From Myxococcales bacterium (GTDB lineage: Bacteria; Myxococcota_A; Polyangia; Polyangiales; Polyangiaceae): 64,000 nucleotides of DNA. The DNA is taken from NCBI GenBank assembly GCA_016794345.1, contig JAEUKE010000183.1:44852-108851 (forward strand), given 5' to 3'. The stretch's first letter is position 1; each line of letters opens with the position of its first letter. The notes beneath the pieces are model-generated. The model was not told the origin of the DNA and searched no databases. It saw only the letters and a list, made by a program, of their open reading frames with translations. Made by a program: the position numbers and the translations under genes. This document shows positions 18,096 to 26,007 of the stretch, piece after piece.

Positions 18096-19316
18096 TCAGT
18101 TCTCGAGCGTCTGGCAGCCGACGACGACCTCGACCTTGGCGGTCGCGTCGGACTTGAGCAGCTCGCACGCCTCGCCGTAGAGCTGGACCTTGTCCTTGCC
18201 CTGGAAGTAGTCCCAGCCGTTGGCGTGTGACGTGTCGCGCGGGATGGCCTGGGTCCCGTCGTCGTTCGTCACCGTGATGTTGACGGCGTCGTAGTCGGGC
18301 GTGCCGTTCGGCGTCGGCAGCTCGAAGGTGCAGCTGGCGGCCTCGAGGGCGATCGACTCGAGCGCGCTGGCGAGCGCGTCCTCGAAGTTGTCGACGTTCA
18401 CGAGGTACGCGCACTCGTTCAGGCTCTCGCAACCGGCGTAGAGCGCGGTGCCGCCCGCGGCGGCGAGCTGCGAGAGGTTGATGGCCAGGTCGGTCGCCGG
18501 ATCGCTCGAGGCGGCCTCGCCGTCGATGCCGACGACGTAGGTGCGCACGCCGCTCGCTGCGGCGGAGGCGGCCACGTCGAGCGCGCGCTGGATGTCGTTG
18601 GCGCTCGGATCGCTGGTGGTGTCGCAGGACGTCGGCAGGCCGTCGGTGAGGAGCACGACGCTCGTCACGCCGGGCATCGACATGGAGAGCGCGGCGTCGA
18701 GCGTGCCCGAGAGCGCCGGGGCGAGGGGCGTGCCCCAGTAGAACTCGGTGTCGGAGGCGGAGACCGAGGAGATGATCTGTTGCTCGTGAGCGCTGTCGAG
18801 CGTGTCCATCCCGACGGCGAGCGACTGGTAGGTGCTCGCGTCGCAGCGGTTCGTCGTGTCGGGGAGCTCGCCCGTCGCGCAGTTGCAGTCGATGAAGTTG
18901 CCCGAGGTCACCTCGCAGCACGTCACGGGCTGGTCGCCCGAGGGGAACATGGCGAGACCCGCGACGGTCGAGTCGGGCATCGAGACGAGGATGTTCGCCA
19001 GGCCGGCGGAGGTCAGCGTCCATCGCGTGTCGGTCGCGCCGACCCGGAGGTGCATGCTCCCCGAGCGGTCGAGCAAGAAGAGGAGGTTCGAGCCCGCCGG
19101 CTCGACGGGGTAGACGCCGGTCGCCTCGGGGCAGACCTCAGGGCCCGCGCCACCGGCGCCTTGATCGCCCGCGCCGCTGCCGCTCGTGTCGCCGCCCGCG
19201 CCCTCTCCGTCGTCATCGCTCGCGCCCTCTTCGCCGTCGGAGCCGATGATGGGGTCCGAGTCCGAGCAGCCAGAGCCGAAGGCCAGGAGCGCGAGGAGGC
19301 AGAGCGATCGCTTCAT
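18096..19316 (-). CDS. VWA-domain lipoprotein
   Basis: 406 residues from ATG 19316, which has an AGGAGA ribosome site (19324-19329) 7 bases upstream and a lipobox FGSGC; a longer open frame to 19376 lacks these. A Gly/Ser-rich linker follows the acylated Cys. The von Willebrand A domain starts with LLFLLDRSGSM (MIDAS DxSxS) and includes VVLLTDGLPTSC. Many Cys in the middle (VTCCEV, DCNCATG, NRCDAS) suggest disulfides, fitting a surface or periplasmic site. It faces the DUF1552 gene convergently (20 bases). Probably an adhesive or scaffold protein needing a divalent metal. Confidence 0.9.
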   Translation of the reverse strand: MKRSLCLLALLAFGSGCSDSDPIIGSDGEEGASDDDGEGAGGDTSGSGAGDQGAGGAGPEVCPEATGVYPVEPAGSNLLFLLDRSGSMHLRVGATDTRWTLTSAGLANILVSMPDSTVAGLAMFPSGDQPVTCCEVTSGNFIDCNCATGELPDTTNRCDASTYQSLAVGMDTLDSAHEQQIISSVSASDTEFYWGTPLAPALSGTLDAALSMSMPGVTSVVLLTDGLPTSCDTTSDPSANDIQRALDVAASAAASGVRTYVVGIDGEAASSDPATDLAINLSQLAAAGGTALYAGCESLNECAYLVNVDNFEDALASALESIALEAASCTFELPTPNGTPDYDAVNITVTNDDGTQAIPRDTSHANGWDYFQGKDKVQLYGEACELLKSDATAKVEVVVGCQTLEN

Positions 19317-19507
19317 TGGGGCATCTCCTACATGGGCCCACAGGTGGGTCCTGTGCCGCGCCTGTGCGAAAGTCATGCCGGCTGTAGGTCCCTACGATCC
19401 GGGCAAATTTCCCGCGGACCTGCTGCGACTGGATCAGCTCGGATCCAAAGCGCCCGATCCACGAGACAGAGGTCACCCTCCGAGTCGCGCGCCCGGCGCG
19501 GGGGGCT

Positions 19508-20068
19508 TCAGAACGCGCAGCCGAGCGGCACCGCGAAGACGTCCGAGACCTCTCCGCCGTCCTTCAGCCAGCGCACCGTGACGCTCGCGTCGAGCCCACA
19601 GAGCGAGCAGATGAAGGAGGCGTCGCCCGGCGTTGTGACCTTCGCGTGCTCGACGTCGACGACGGCGCCGGCCGCGATCGTGCCGCTCGAGGTGGGGGAA
19701 AGCTCGAGGGGGAAGGCCCAGCCCTCCATCGGGTTGGCGATGAGGATCTGCGCGTCGGCGATTACGAGGCTCCCGGCCGCGTTGCCCTGGTTCGTGTAGC
19801 GGACCACGATCGAGCCGAGGATGGGATCGGGCCCGATCTTCGGCATGCAGTTGGCCCCGAGATTCACGTCGATGATCTCCGGGTCGATCTGGGCGCTCGA
19901 GCCGGTGCTGGCGGTCGAGCTCTTCGAGCTGGTCGCAGTCGTCGTCGAGGTCGTCGAGGTCGTCGAGGACCCGCCCGCGCCGCCCTCGCCGTCGTCGCGC
20001 TCGAACACGACGAGGCCGCCGCACCCCGCCAGCAATAAGAATGACAGAATGGTTAGAAACAAGCGCAT
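19508..20068 (-). CDS. Small lipoprotein with Ser/Thr-rich linker
   Basis: 186 residues. The signal MRLFLTILSFLLLAGC has a textbook lipobox. A Gly then Ser/Thr-rich low-complexity linker (about residues 28-60) leads to a beta-rich domain (about 65-186) with VRYTNQGNAAGSLVIAD, resembling a CARDB/Ig-like sandwich, and Cys pairs SLCGLD and LGCAF near the end. No enzyme motif is seen. It is the last gene of the sigma-54 regulator/SUMF1 operon (6-base gap). Likely outer-membrane or periplasmic binding role; unknown ligand. Confidence 0.75.
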   Translation of the reverse strand: MRLFLTILSFLLLAGCGGLVVFERDDGEGGAGGSSTTSTTSTTTATSSKSSTASTGSSAQIDPEIIDVNLGANCMPKIGPDPILGSIVVRYTNQGNAAGSLVIADAQILIANPMEGWAFPLELSPTSSGTIAAGAVVDVEHAKVTTPGDASFICSLCGLDASVTVRWLKDGGEVSDVFAVPLGCAF

Positions 20069-20074
20069 GGGGCC

Positions 20075-20980
20075 TCAGGGGTCGTCGCAGCAGCGGAAGC
20101 CCGTCGAGGGGCTTTGGTCGCGGATGTCGGTGGATTGCTCCCACCAGAGATCGCAATCGAGCTGATCCGGCTCGGCGTTCCAGAACGCCCCGCCGGGGCG
20201 GAAACAGGCCGTCCCGCTGCCCGGCGGCTCGGTGCCGTAACAATGGTCGACCCACTCCTCCACGTTACCGCTCATGTCGTAGATGCCGGGGATGCCACCC
20301 GAGCACGTCGGTGTCCCGGTGTCGTGCGGGCCCGAGAAGTCGATGCTCGAGTCGACGCAGGCGCCAAGCGTGAACGTCCCCCCATAGGGAAATGTCTGCA
20401 CGCTCACGGGCTCGATCGTGATCGCGGCGGCGCCGTTCGAGCACGCGTAGTACCACTCGCTCAGGTTCGGGTCGTTGCTCGCCGGCGGCGCCCCCTCGAG
20501 GACCACGTCGTCGAGCCCGCCGCAGAGGTGTTTGCCCTGTCCTTCGCAGAAGGCGACCGCATCGCAGAAGTCGATGCATCGGACGGGGAGCTTGGCCGAC
20601 TTGAGCAGCTCGCCCTCGAGCGTGATCCCGCTCCCCGAACAACCGCAGCTGCCGTTGGGATCACACTCCCCGGGCACGAAGCTCGTGTTCCACGAGCAGG
20701 TCGATCGCTGCCCGTCGGTGGACGGGCTCGTCTTGAGCCACGCGTCGTAGGCGGCGACCGTGACCTCGGTCGAGTCGATCAGATACGGGTCGTGGCCGGG
20801 CGGGCTCACGGCGACCATGCCGTCGCGTCCGCCGGTGGTCGTGGTGCTGCCGCCGCCGGCGCCCCCCCCGCCGGTGTCGCCGGGGACGAGCGAGAACTCC
20901 TTGTCGTCGAGGTCGAGCGCGACCCAGCAGCCCCCGAGCAGCGCAGTGGCAACCGGGAGCAACGCGCGGGCAGCTCTCAT
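20075..20980 (-). CDS. Lipoprotein with SUMF1/FGE-sulfatase fold
   Basis: 301 residues. The lipoprotein signal ends ALLGGC, followed by a Gly/Thr-rich linker. The SUMF1 fold is shown by MVAVSPPGHDPYLIDSTEVT, VRCIDFCDAVAFCEGQGKHLCG, IYDMSGNVEEWVD and STGFRCC. The position of the FGE catalytic Cys pair reads AFWNAEPDQLDCDLW and lacks the pair, so formylglycine-generating activity is unlikely; extra Cys elsewhere suggest structural disulfides. Its ATG overlaps the stop of the FHA/sigma-54 activator gene (ATGA), so the two are co-translated. Confidence 0.85.
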   Translation of the reverse strand: MRAARALLPVATALLGGCWVALDLDDKEFSLVPGDTGGGGAGGGSTTTTGGRDGMVAVSPPGHDPYLIDSTEVTVAAYDAWLKTSPSTDGQRSTCSWNTSFVPGECDPNGSCGCSGSGITLEGELLKSAKLPVRCIDFCDAVAFCEGQGKHLCGGLDDVVLEGAPPASNDPNLSEWYYACSNGAAAITIEPVSVQTFPYGGTFTLGACVDSSIDFSGPHDTGTPTCSGGIPGIYDMSGNVEEWVDHCYGTEPPGSGTACFRPGGAFWNAEPDQLDCDLWWEQSTDIRDQSPSTGFRCCDDP

Positions 20981-22311
20981 GGCTTGCTGACCCCGAAGCG
21001 TCCGATCATCTTGCCGAGGTAGCTCCGATCGAGCCCCGAGATGCGCGCGGCCTCCGACTGGTTGCCGTTCGTGCGCGCGAGCAGACGCTCCAGGTAGACC
21101 CTGGTGAACTCGTTCAAGAACTGCTCCTTCAGCTCCGCGTAAGGGCGTTCGACGTCGAGCTGCTTCTTGATCGCGCTCGCGAGCTCGCCCGAGAGCGCCG
21201 TGGCCTGGCCGGGGAGGGCCCCGATCGCGACGAAGGCCTGCACTGCGTTTCGGAGCTCACGAGCGTTGCCGGGCCAGGTCTGGGCCGAGAAGCTGGCGAG
21301 CGCTTCCGGGGGGAGGTTGGGCAGCCCGGTCGAAGCCGCGAAATGGTTCGCCAGCAGCGGGATGTCTTCCCGGCGCTCGCGGAGCGGCGGCACGACGAGC
21401 CGCACGACGGCGAGGCGATAGAACAGATCTTCCCGGAAGCGGCTCGCGCGCACCTCTGCGTCGAGATCGCGGTTCGTCGCGGCGACGATGCGTACCTTCA
21501 CGCGCCGCGTCTCGGTCGAACCGACGGGCTGCACCTCGCCCGCCTCGAGCGCGCGCAAGAGCGCCGGCTGCACGTCGAGCGGCAGCTCCCCGACCTCGTC
21601 CAGAAACAAGGTGCCGCCGTCGGCCGCCTCGAAGGCGCCCTGCCGGTCGGCGATGGCTCCGGTGAAGGAGCCGCGGCGATGCCCGAAGAGCTCGGACAGG
21701 ACGAGCTCGCGCGCGATGGCGCCGCAGTTGACGACAACGAGCGGGCCGCGGTGCACGCTCGAGCCTTCGTGGATGGCGCGGGCGATCAGCTCCTTGCCGG
21801 AGCCGCTCTCGCCCTGGAGCAGGACGCTGACGAGTGACCCTTCGAGCCGATGCAGGACCGCGCAGAGCCGCCGCATCGGGGGGGAGATGCCGATGAGCCC
21901 GCGATAACCCGAGGCCGCAAGCTCGGGCTCGTGTGCGAGCCCCTCGGTGTCGGCGTCGATGGCCACCTCGACGGCGCCCAGCCGGACCCGGCTGCCGAGC
22001 CCGAGGACGATCTTCTCGAGCCGCTGTCCGAGATAAAACGTCCCGTTTCGGCTGCCGAGATCGCGGACGACCACGCCCTCCGGTGCGAGCGAGAGCTCGA
22101 CGTGGGCGCGCGACACGGTGTCGTTCTGGATCACGATGTCCGCGCTCGCGCCCGCCCCCAGCACGCAGCTCCCGGAGGACAACCGGAAGAAGGCCGGCGA
22201 GCAGCGCGCTCCGAGCACGCGGATCATCGCGCCCAGCGGTCTGGGGCCCTGGGCGCGCGCGATCGTTCGCGTCTCGTCGCCGGAGCCGTCGCTGCGAGGG
22301 AAGATCGCCAA
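20977..22311 (-). CDS. FHA-domain sigma-54 transcriptional activator
   Basis: 444 residues from TTG 22311; an ATG at 22227 just before the FHA domain would remove 28 residues. Residues about 30-110 are an FHA phosphothreonine-binding domain (SRAHVEL, LGSRNGTF). The AAA+ domain has Walker A GESGSGKE, the sigma-54 contact loop GSFTGA (a Ser variant of GAFTGA), Walker B LFLDEVGELP and the arginine finger region. A Fis-type helix-turn-helix is at the end (NQSEAARISGLDRSYLGKM). With FHA in place of a receiver domain, it probably responds to a Ser/Thr kinase. It leads the operon with the SUMF1 and small lipoprotein genes. Confidence 0.93.
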   Translation of the reverse strand: MAIFPRSDGSGDETRTIARAQGPRPLGAMIRVLGARCSPAFFRLSSGSCVLGAGASADIVIQNDTVSRAHVELSLAPEGVVVRDLGSRNGTFYLGQRLEKIVLGLGSRVRLGAVEVAIDADTEGLAHEPELAASGYRGLIGISPPMRRLCAVLHRLEGSLVSVLLQGESGSGKELIARAIHEGSSVHRGPLVVVNCGAIARELVLSELFGHRRGSFTGAIADRQGAFEAADGGTLFLDEVGELPLDVQPALLRALEAGEVQPVGSTETRRVKVRIVAATNRDLDAEVRASRFREDLFYRLAVVRLVVPPLRERREDIPLLANHFAASTGLPNLPPEALASFSAQTWPGNARELRNAVQAFVAIGALPGQATALSGELASAIKKQLDVERPYAELKEQFLNEFTRVYLERLLARTNGNQSEAARISGLDRSYLGKMIGRFGVSKP

Positions 22312-22380
22312 GAGGCGAGAATCTTAGCAGGCCCGGAACCATCGGTGGACTCTGCCCGTGCTTTCGGCAACGCTCCCACC

Positions 22381-23217
22381 ATGAGCGCGGGGGCGAGAGA
22401 ACGGCGTCGAGCGGGGAGCGGGCTTGGTCGCGCCGCCACCGTCCTCGTGCTCGTCGCGTGTGGATCCGGCGACCACAAGACGAGCGAAAATTCCGCCGAG
22501 CCCGTCCAGACCCCCGCCTCGGCCTCCGCCCCGAGCCCCGCTTCGAAGCCGCTGCCCGCCGCGCTCCCCATCCCGGCGGGCACCCGACCCAGGTGCACCT
22601 TCGCCAACGCGGAGACCGTGAGCTGCGAGGGCCCGTCCATCACGGTCGCCGCTTTCGAGCTCGACGCGACCGAGGTGACGCTCGAGGCCTACTCGAAGTG
22701 TGTCCGAGAAGGCGCCTGCGACGCGGTCGGGCTCGACGCCGAGCACAACTGCAACTTCGCCGCGGAGAAACGCGGGCGTACGGCACAGCGCATCGGCCAG
22801 CACCCGGTCAACTGCGTCACGTTCGCCCAGGCGAAGAGGTTCTGCGAGCAGGCGGGAAAGCGCCTGCCGACGCGCGACGAGTGGGAGTACGCCGCTCGGG
22901 GAGCGGACGGGCGGATCTACCCCTGGGGCTCGACCGCACCGCGTTGGGCCAGCTCCTCCACGGAGCTCGGCGTCTGGGCTTGTTGGCGGCACGCCGGCAC
23001 GTGTGAGGTCGGCACGTTCCCTCCCCGCCAAGCCCCGTTCGAGCTGCGCGACATGGCCGGGAACGTCGCGGAATGGACGGCCGAGGGCGTCGCGTGTGGC
23101 TCGTCGTGGCTCGATCCCGAGCTCGACGTGACCGAAATGGTCGCGCTTGCCCGGTGCCGGCCGGACAAGGGCAAGCCGGACCCGACAATCGGGTTCCGCT
23201 GCGCGAGATCGATCTGA
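22381..23217 (+). CDS. Lipoprotein with SUMF1/FGE-sulfatase fold
   Basis: 278 residues from ATG 22381; an upstream open frame overlaps the divergent regulator gene. A lipoprotein signal with VLVACGSG is followed by a Pro/Ala/Ser linker. The SUMF1 fold shows as FELDATEVTLEAYSKC, NCVTFAQAKRFCEQAGKRLPTRDEWEYAARG, LRDMAGNVAEW and IGFRCARS. The catalytic Cys pair of true FGE is not evident (CGSSWLDPELD instead), suggesting a non-catalytic or different role. Start codons of this gene and the sigma-54 activator are 69 bases apart and divergent, so the activator may control it too (inference). Confidence 0.83.
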   Translation: MSAGARERRRAGSGLGRAATVLVLVACGSGDHKTSENSAEPVQTPASASAPSPASKPLPAALPIPAGTRPRCTFANAETVSCEGPSITVAAFELDATEVTLEAYSKCVREGACDAVGLDAEHNCNFAAEKRGRTAQRIGQHPVNCVTFAQAKRFCEQAGKRLPTRDEWEYAARGADGRIYPWGSTAPRWASSSTELGVWACWRHAGTCEVGTFPPRQAPFELRDMAGNVAEWTAEGVACGSSWLDPELDVTEMVALARCRPDKGKPDPTIGFRCARSI

Positions 23218-23264
23218 GTCACGACGCATTGGCGCGCGCGCCTCGATCTGCGATCTTCCGAGCC

Positions 23265-24587
23265 ATGAGCTTTCGTCGTCTCGTCGCCGCCCTCGCCTTC
23301 GCGCCCCTCCTGTTCGTGCTCGCTTGCGGCGAGGAGGCTGGCGGCAGCGGCGGCGGGGACAACGAGGGGGGTGACGGACAAGGCGCGGGCGGCGTCGGAG
23401 GACAGGGCACGGGCAACACGTCCAAGCCCACTTGCCTGACGGAGCCCTCCGGGTCGTCGACCCCAGATGCGAGGGCCGATACGGCAGGAGCGTTCTCGCC
23501 GGACGGGCTGAGCGTCGTGCTCTTCGGGGGCGATACGGCCACGGTCGTTTGCGGCGACATGCCCGCGCGCGAGCACGTCGGCGACACCTGGGTGCTCGAC
23601 GTCGCGTGCGGCGGATGGACGGAGGTTGCCTCGTCCGGCCCGCCAGCGCGCGCGCGCCACACCATGGCGACGGACGCTGCGCGGGGGCGAGCGCTCCTCT
23701 TCGGCGGCCGCACGCGGACAGGCAGCTCGACCTCCTACGATCTGTTCAACGACATCTGGGCCTTCGACTTCGCCTCCCAGACCTGGTCCGAGATCGTGCC
23801 TGCCAATGCGGGTCCGACGGCGCGCAGCAACACCGCGTCGATCGTCGTCGGTGACGTGCTCTACGTGTTCGGCGGGAGCACCTCGACCTCGGGCACCGTC
23901 TTCAACCCGCAGGACGACCTGTGGGCGCTCGACCTCGTGACGAACACCTGGACCGAGCTCGGCACCAGCGGCCCGCGGCCGCCGGCGCGCCTCTTCCATG
24001 GGATGGCGGGCGACGCTGCGGCCGGCCAGCTCTACGTCGTCAGCGGGGGCGACGAGAACGCGTTCATCGGCCCCTTCCTGGAAGACCTCTGGACGTTCGA
24101 CCTCGCGAGCGGAACGTGGTCGGAGAGCACCGTCTCCATCGACGCCGTGGAGGACTTCGGGCGCATCAAGCCCGCGCTCCTGGCGCAACCGGTCGAGGGG
24201 GGCGCGCGGCTCCACTACTTCGCCGGCCACGACGCGGGGCAGCTCGGCAACCGCAACGACACGAACGTGCTGGATGTCGGCGCCACCGCGTGGCGTGCCT
24301 CGAAGCCGGGTGACACCTTCAACAAGCCCGGCAGCGGGACGTGCAACTTCCCGCCCGACTTCACCACGATCGACAACACGAGCCCCGAGCGGCGCAGCGC
24401 GTTCGCGGCAGCCGTCCACCCGAACGGTCAGGCCATGGTCATCTTCGGCGGGGACACGGACTGCGGGCGCGCGAGCGACGCCTGGTGGTACGACGCGACC
24501 GCCGAGTCGTGGGAGGTGGTGCGAGCGACGCCGGTCGGTCTGAGCTGCCTCCGCTTCAGCTCGAGCTGCTCGGGCCTCTGCGGCTGA
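23265..24587 (+). CDS. Kelch-repeat beta-propeller lipoprotein
   Basis: 440 residues from ATG 23265. The signal ends LLFVLACGEE with a good lipobox, then a Gly-rich linker. At least five Kelch-type repeats follow, each with the pattern VLFGG or YVFGG, then D(T/I)W, then FDL or LDL with W(T/S)E (for example around 23580, 23750, 23920 and 24080). They should close into a beta propeller. Scattered Cys near the C-terminus (CLRFSSSCSGLCG) suggest disulfides. Probably a surface-exposed binding protein. It converges on the diheme lipoprotein gene with an 18-base gap. Confidence 0.87.
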   Translation: MSFRRLVAALAFAPLLFVLACGEEAGGSGGGDNEGGDGQGAGGVGGQGTGNTSKPTCLTEPSGSSTPDARADTAGAFSPDGLSVVLFGGDTATVVCGDMPAREHVGDTWVLDVACGGWTEVASSGPPARARHTMATDAARGRALLFGGRTRTGSSTSYDLFNDIWAFDFASQTWSEIVPANAGPTARSNTASIVVGDVLYVFGGSTSTSGTVFNPQDDLWALDLVTNTWTELGTSGPRPPARLFHGMAGDAAAGQLYVVSGGDENAFIGPFLEDLWTFDLASGTWSESTVSIDAVEDFGRIKPALLAQPVEGGARLHYFAGHDAGQLGNRNDTNVLDVGATAWRASKPGDTFNKPGSGTCNFPPDFTTIDNTSPERRSAFAAAVHPNGQAMVIFGGDTDCGRASDAWWYDATAESWEVVRATPVGLSCLRFSSSCSGLCG

Positions 24588-24605
24588 CCGGTCGGTTGGA
24601 CGCTC

Positions 24606-25097
24606 TCAGGGAGCGATGATGCGGCCGGGCGCGGAGCTCGCTCCCTCCGCCGTGTGGCAGCTCGCGCAGTTCAAGTCCGACTGCGCCGCCGTCATGGCCT
24701 TCTCGCCGGCCGAGCTCTTCACCTTGGCGGTGTACGGGGTGGCCACGCTCCCCGTGTAGAAGAAGTTCCCGACCGAGTTCGTGTCGAGGGAAAGGACCTT
24801 CCCGTCAGAGCCCGTGATCTCCACGGTCACGCCGTCGACGCCCACACATCGCTCGTCGTCGTGGTAGGCGCCCATCACGGTGCCGGCGATCGTGTAGCGC
24901 GGCCCTTCGCCCTCGTCCTCGTGGCAGGTGATGCAGTTGCCGCCCGGTCGCATGCGCTCGCCTTCGTCTTCGTTCGAGGCTTCGTTGGTCGAGCAGTTCG
25001 CGGGGACGTCGCCGCCGCCCTCGTCTTCGCAACCAGAGAGCAGCGCGGCCGCGCCGAGCAGGAGACAAGCGAGAAAACGGCCATCCGCAATCGTCAT
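24606..25097 (-). CDS. Small lipoprotein with two CxxCH heme motifs
   Basis: 163 residues. The lipoprotein signal ends ALLSGC (Cys23), then a short acidic linker. Two c-type heme motifs are present: CITCH at residues 55-59 and CASCH at 144-148. Between them lies a beta-rich segment (YTIAGTVMGAYHDD, VTVEITGSDGKVLSLDT) resembling a carboxypeptidase-regulatory-like sandwich. It may be a diheme electron carrier at the outer membrane, although in such proteins the motifs may lie in otherwise small cytochrome-like ends. Its start codon shares bases with the divergent gene at 25096. Confidence 0.8.
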   Translation of the reverse strand: MTIADGRFLACLLLGAAALLSGCEDEGGGDVPANCSTNEASNEDEGERMRPGGNCITCHEDEGEGPRYTIAGTVMGAYHDDERCVGVDGVTVEITGSDGKVLSLDTNSVGNFFYTGSVATPYTAKVKSSAGEKAMTAAQSDLNCASCHTAEGASSAPGRIIAP

Positions 25098-25098
25098 G
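25095..25098. other. Overlapping divergent start codons (CATG)
   Basis: The four bases CATG supply the ATG of the minus-strand diheme lipoprotein (25097 leftward) and the ATG of the plus-strand membrane protein (25096 rightward). If both starts are correct, each gene's leader and promoter must lie inside the other gene. A TTG at 25138 is an alternative start for the plus gene. Confidence 0.5.
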
Positions 25099-26007
25099 GA
25101 GGCTAGGCTGGATCGGCGGAGCTCAGTACGCCACTTGCCGCATCGTCAGATCACGACCGTCCTCGTCGCCGCGCTGCTCGCCGGCGGCGCCGGGTTTCTC
25201 CTGGCATCTGCGCGTCGTGAAGCCGCAGCGCCGCAGCTTGCTCCGGCGAGCGCGGGTCCGGAGAGCAGCTCTCCGACGAGCATGACCGTATCGACAGCTT
25301 CTTCCGCTCGCGCCCTCGAACCCGCCGCCCCTCCCGCGCATCCAAGCGCCCTCCTCGATCGAGCCCGCGCCGGCGAGCTCGGGGCCCTGAAAGAGCTCGA
25401 GCTCCGACCGCCCCGCGACCGCACCGTCGACGAGGCGCTCGCGCTCGCGGAAGGTCACGCGGCGCTTGCTCGGAACGACGCGGCGCGGCTCCTCGCCGAC
25501 CTGGAGCGCGACCCGAAGCTCTTCGAAGATCGCGCCACCATGGGCTACGCCTACCGGCTCGCGCTCGACCCCGAGGTGGCGCCGACGCTGCTCGCCGGTC
25601 TGGCGGCGCTGACGCACCCGACGGCGGCCGACCTGCTCTACGATCTCGTCGCGCGTGGCGAGCCGGGGGCGCGGCTCGTCCTCCTCGCGGAGGATCTCCT
25701 ACTCGGGCCAGCGGTGCGCGGGGAGACCTCGAAGCCGCTGGCGCTCCTGCTCGAGGTCCGCGCGGTGCGCACTTGCCCCGAGATCCTCGCCTTCGTTCCA
25801 CGAATCGCCGAGCTGGGAGACGAAAGGCTCGGCCCGCTCCTCGAGCGCTTTCGCTCTCGCAAGGGGTGCGGTCCCAAGAACCAGGATGACTGCTGGGTCT
25901 GCTTGCGCGACGAGTCGAGCGAGCGCGCCTTCGACGAGGCTGCGAAGGCCGCGGCCGACCGGGCTTTCTCTGCTCCCTGGTCGACGGCCGCTCAGCGAGC
26001 GAAGTAG
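25096..26007 (+). CDS. Single-pass membrane protein, function unknown
   Basis: 303 residues from ATG 25096. A basic N-terminus is followed by one membrane helix (about residues 17-37, ITTVLVAALLAGGAGFLLA), a Ser/Ala/Pro-rich linker and a largely helical, Leu/Ala/Glu-rich C-terminal domain (about 80-300) with repeated ALL, LLAGL and LLYDLV patterns that resemble HEAT-like or TPR-like helices. Three Cys near the end (GCGPKNQDDCWVC) are notable. No family is recognised. Its last 16 bases overlap the end of the convergent lipoprotein gene. Confidence 0.65.
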   Translation: MEARLDRRSSVRHLPHRQITTVLVAALLAGGAGFLLASARREAAAPQLAPASAGPESSSPTSMTVSTASSARALEPAAPPAHPSALLDRARAGELGALKELELRPPRDRTVDEALALAEGHAALARNDAARLLADLERDPKLFEDRATMGYAYRLALDPEVAPTLLAGLAALTHPTAADLLYDLVARGEPGARLVLLAEDLLLGPAVRGETSKPLALLLEVRAVRTCPEILAFVPRIAELGDERLGPLLERFRSRKGCGPKNQDDCWVCLRDESSERAFDEAAKAAADRAFSAPWSTAAQRAK

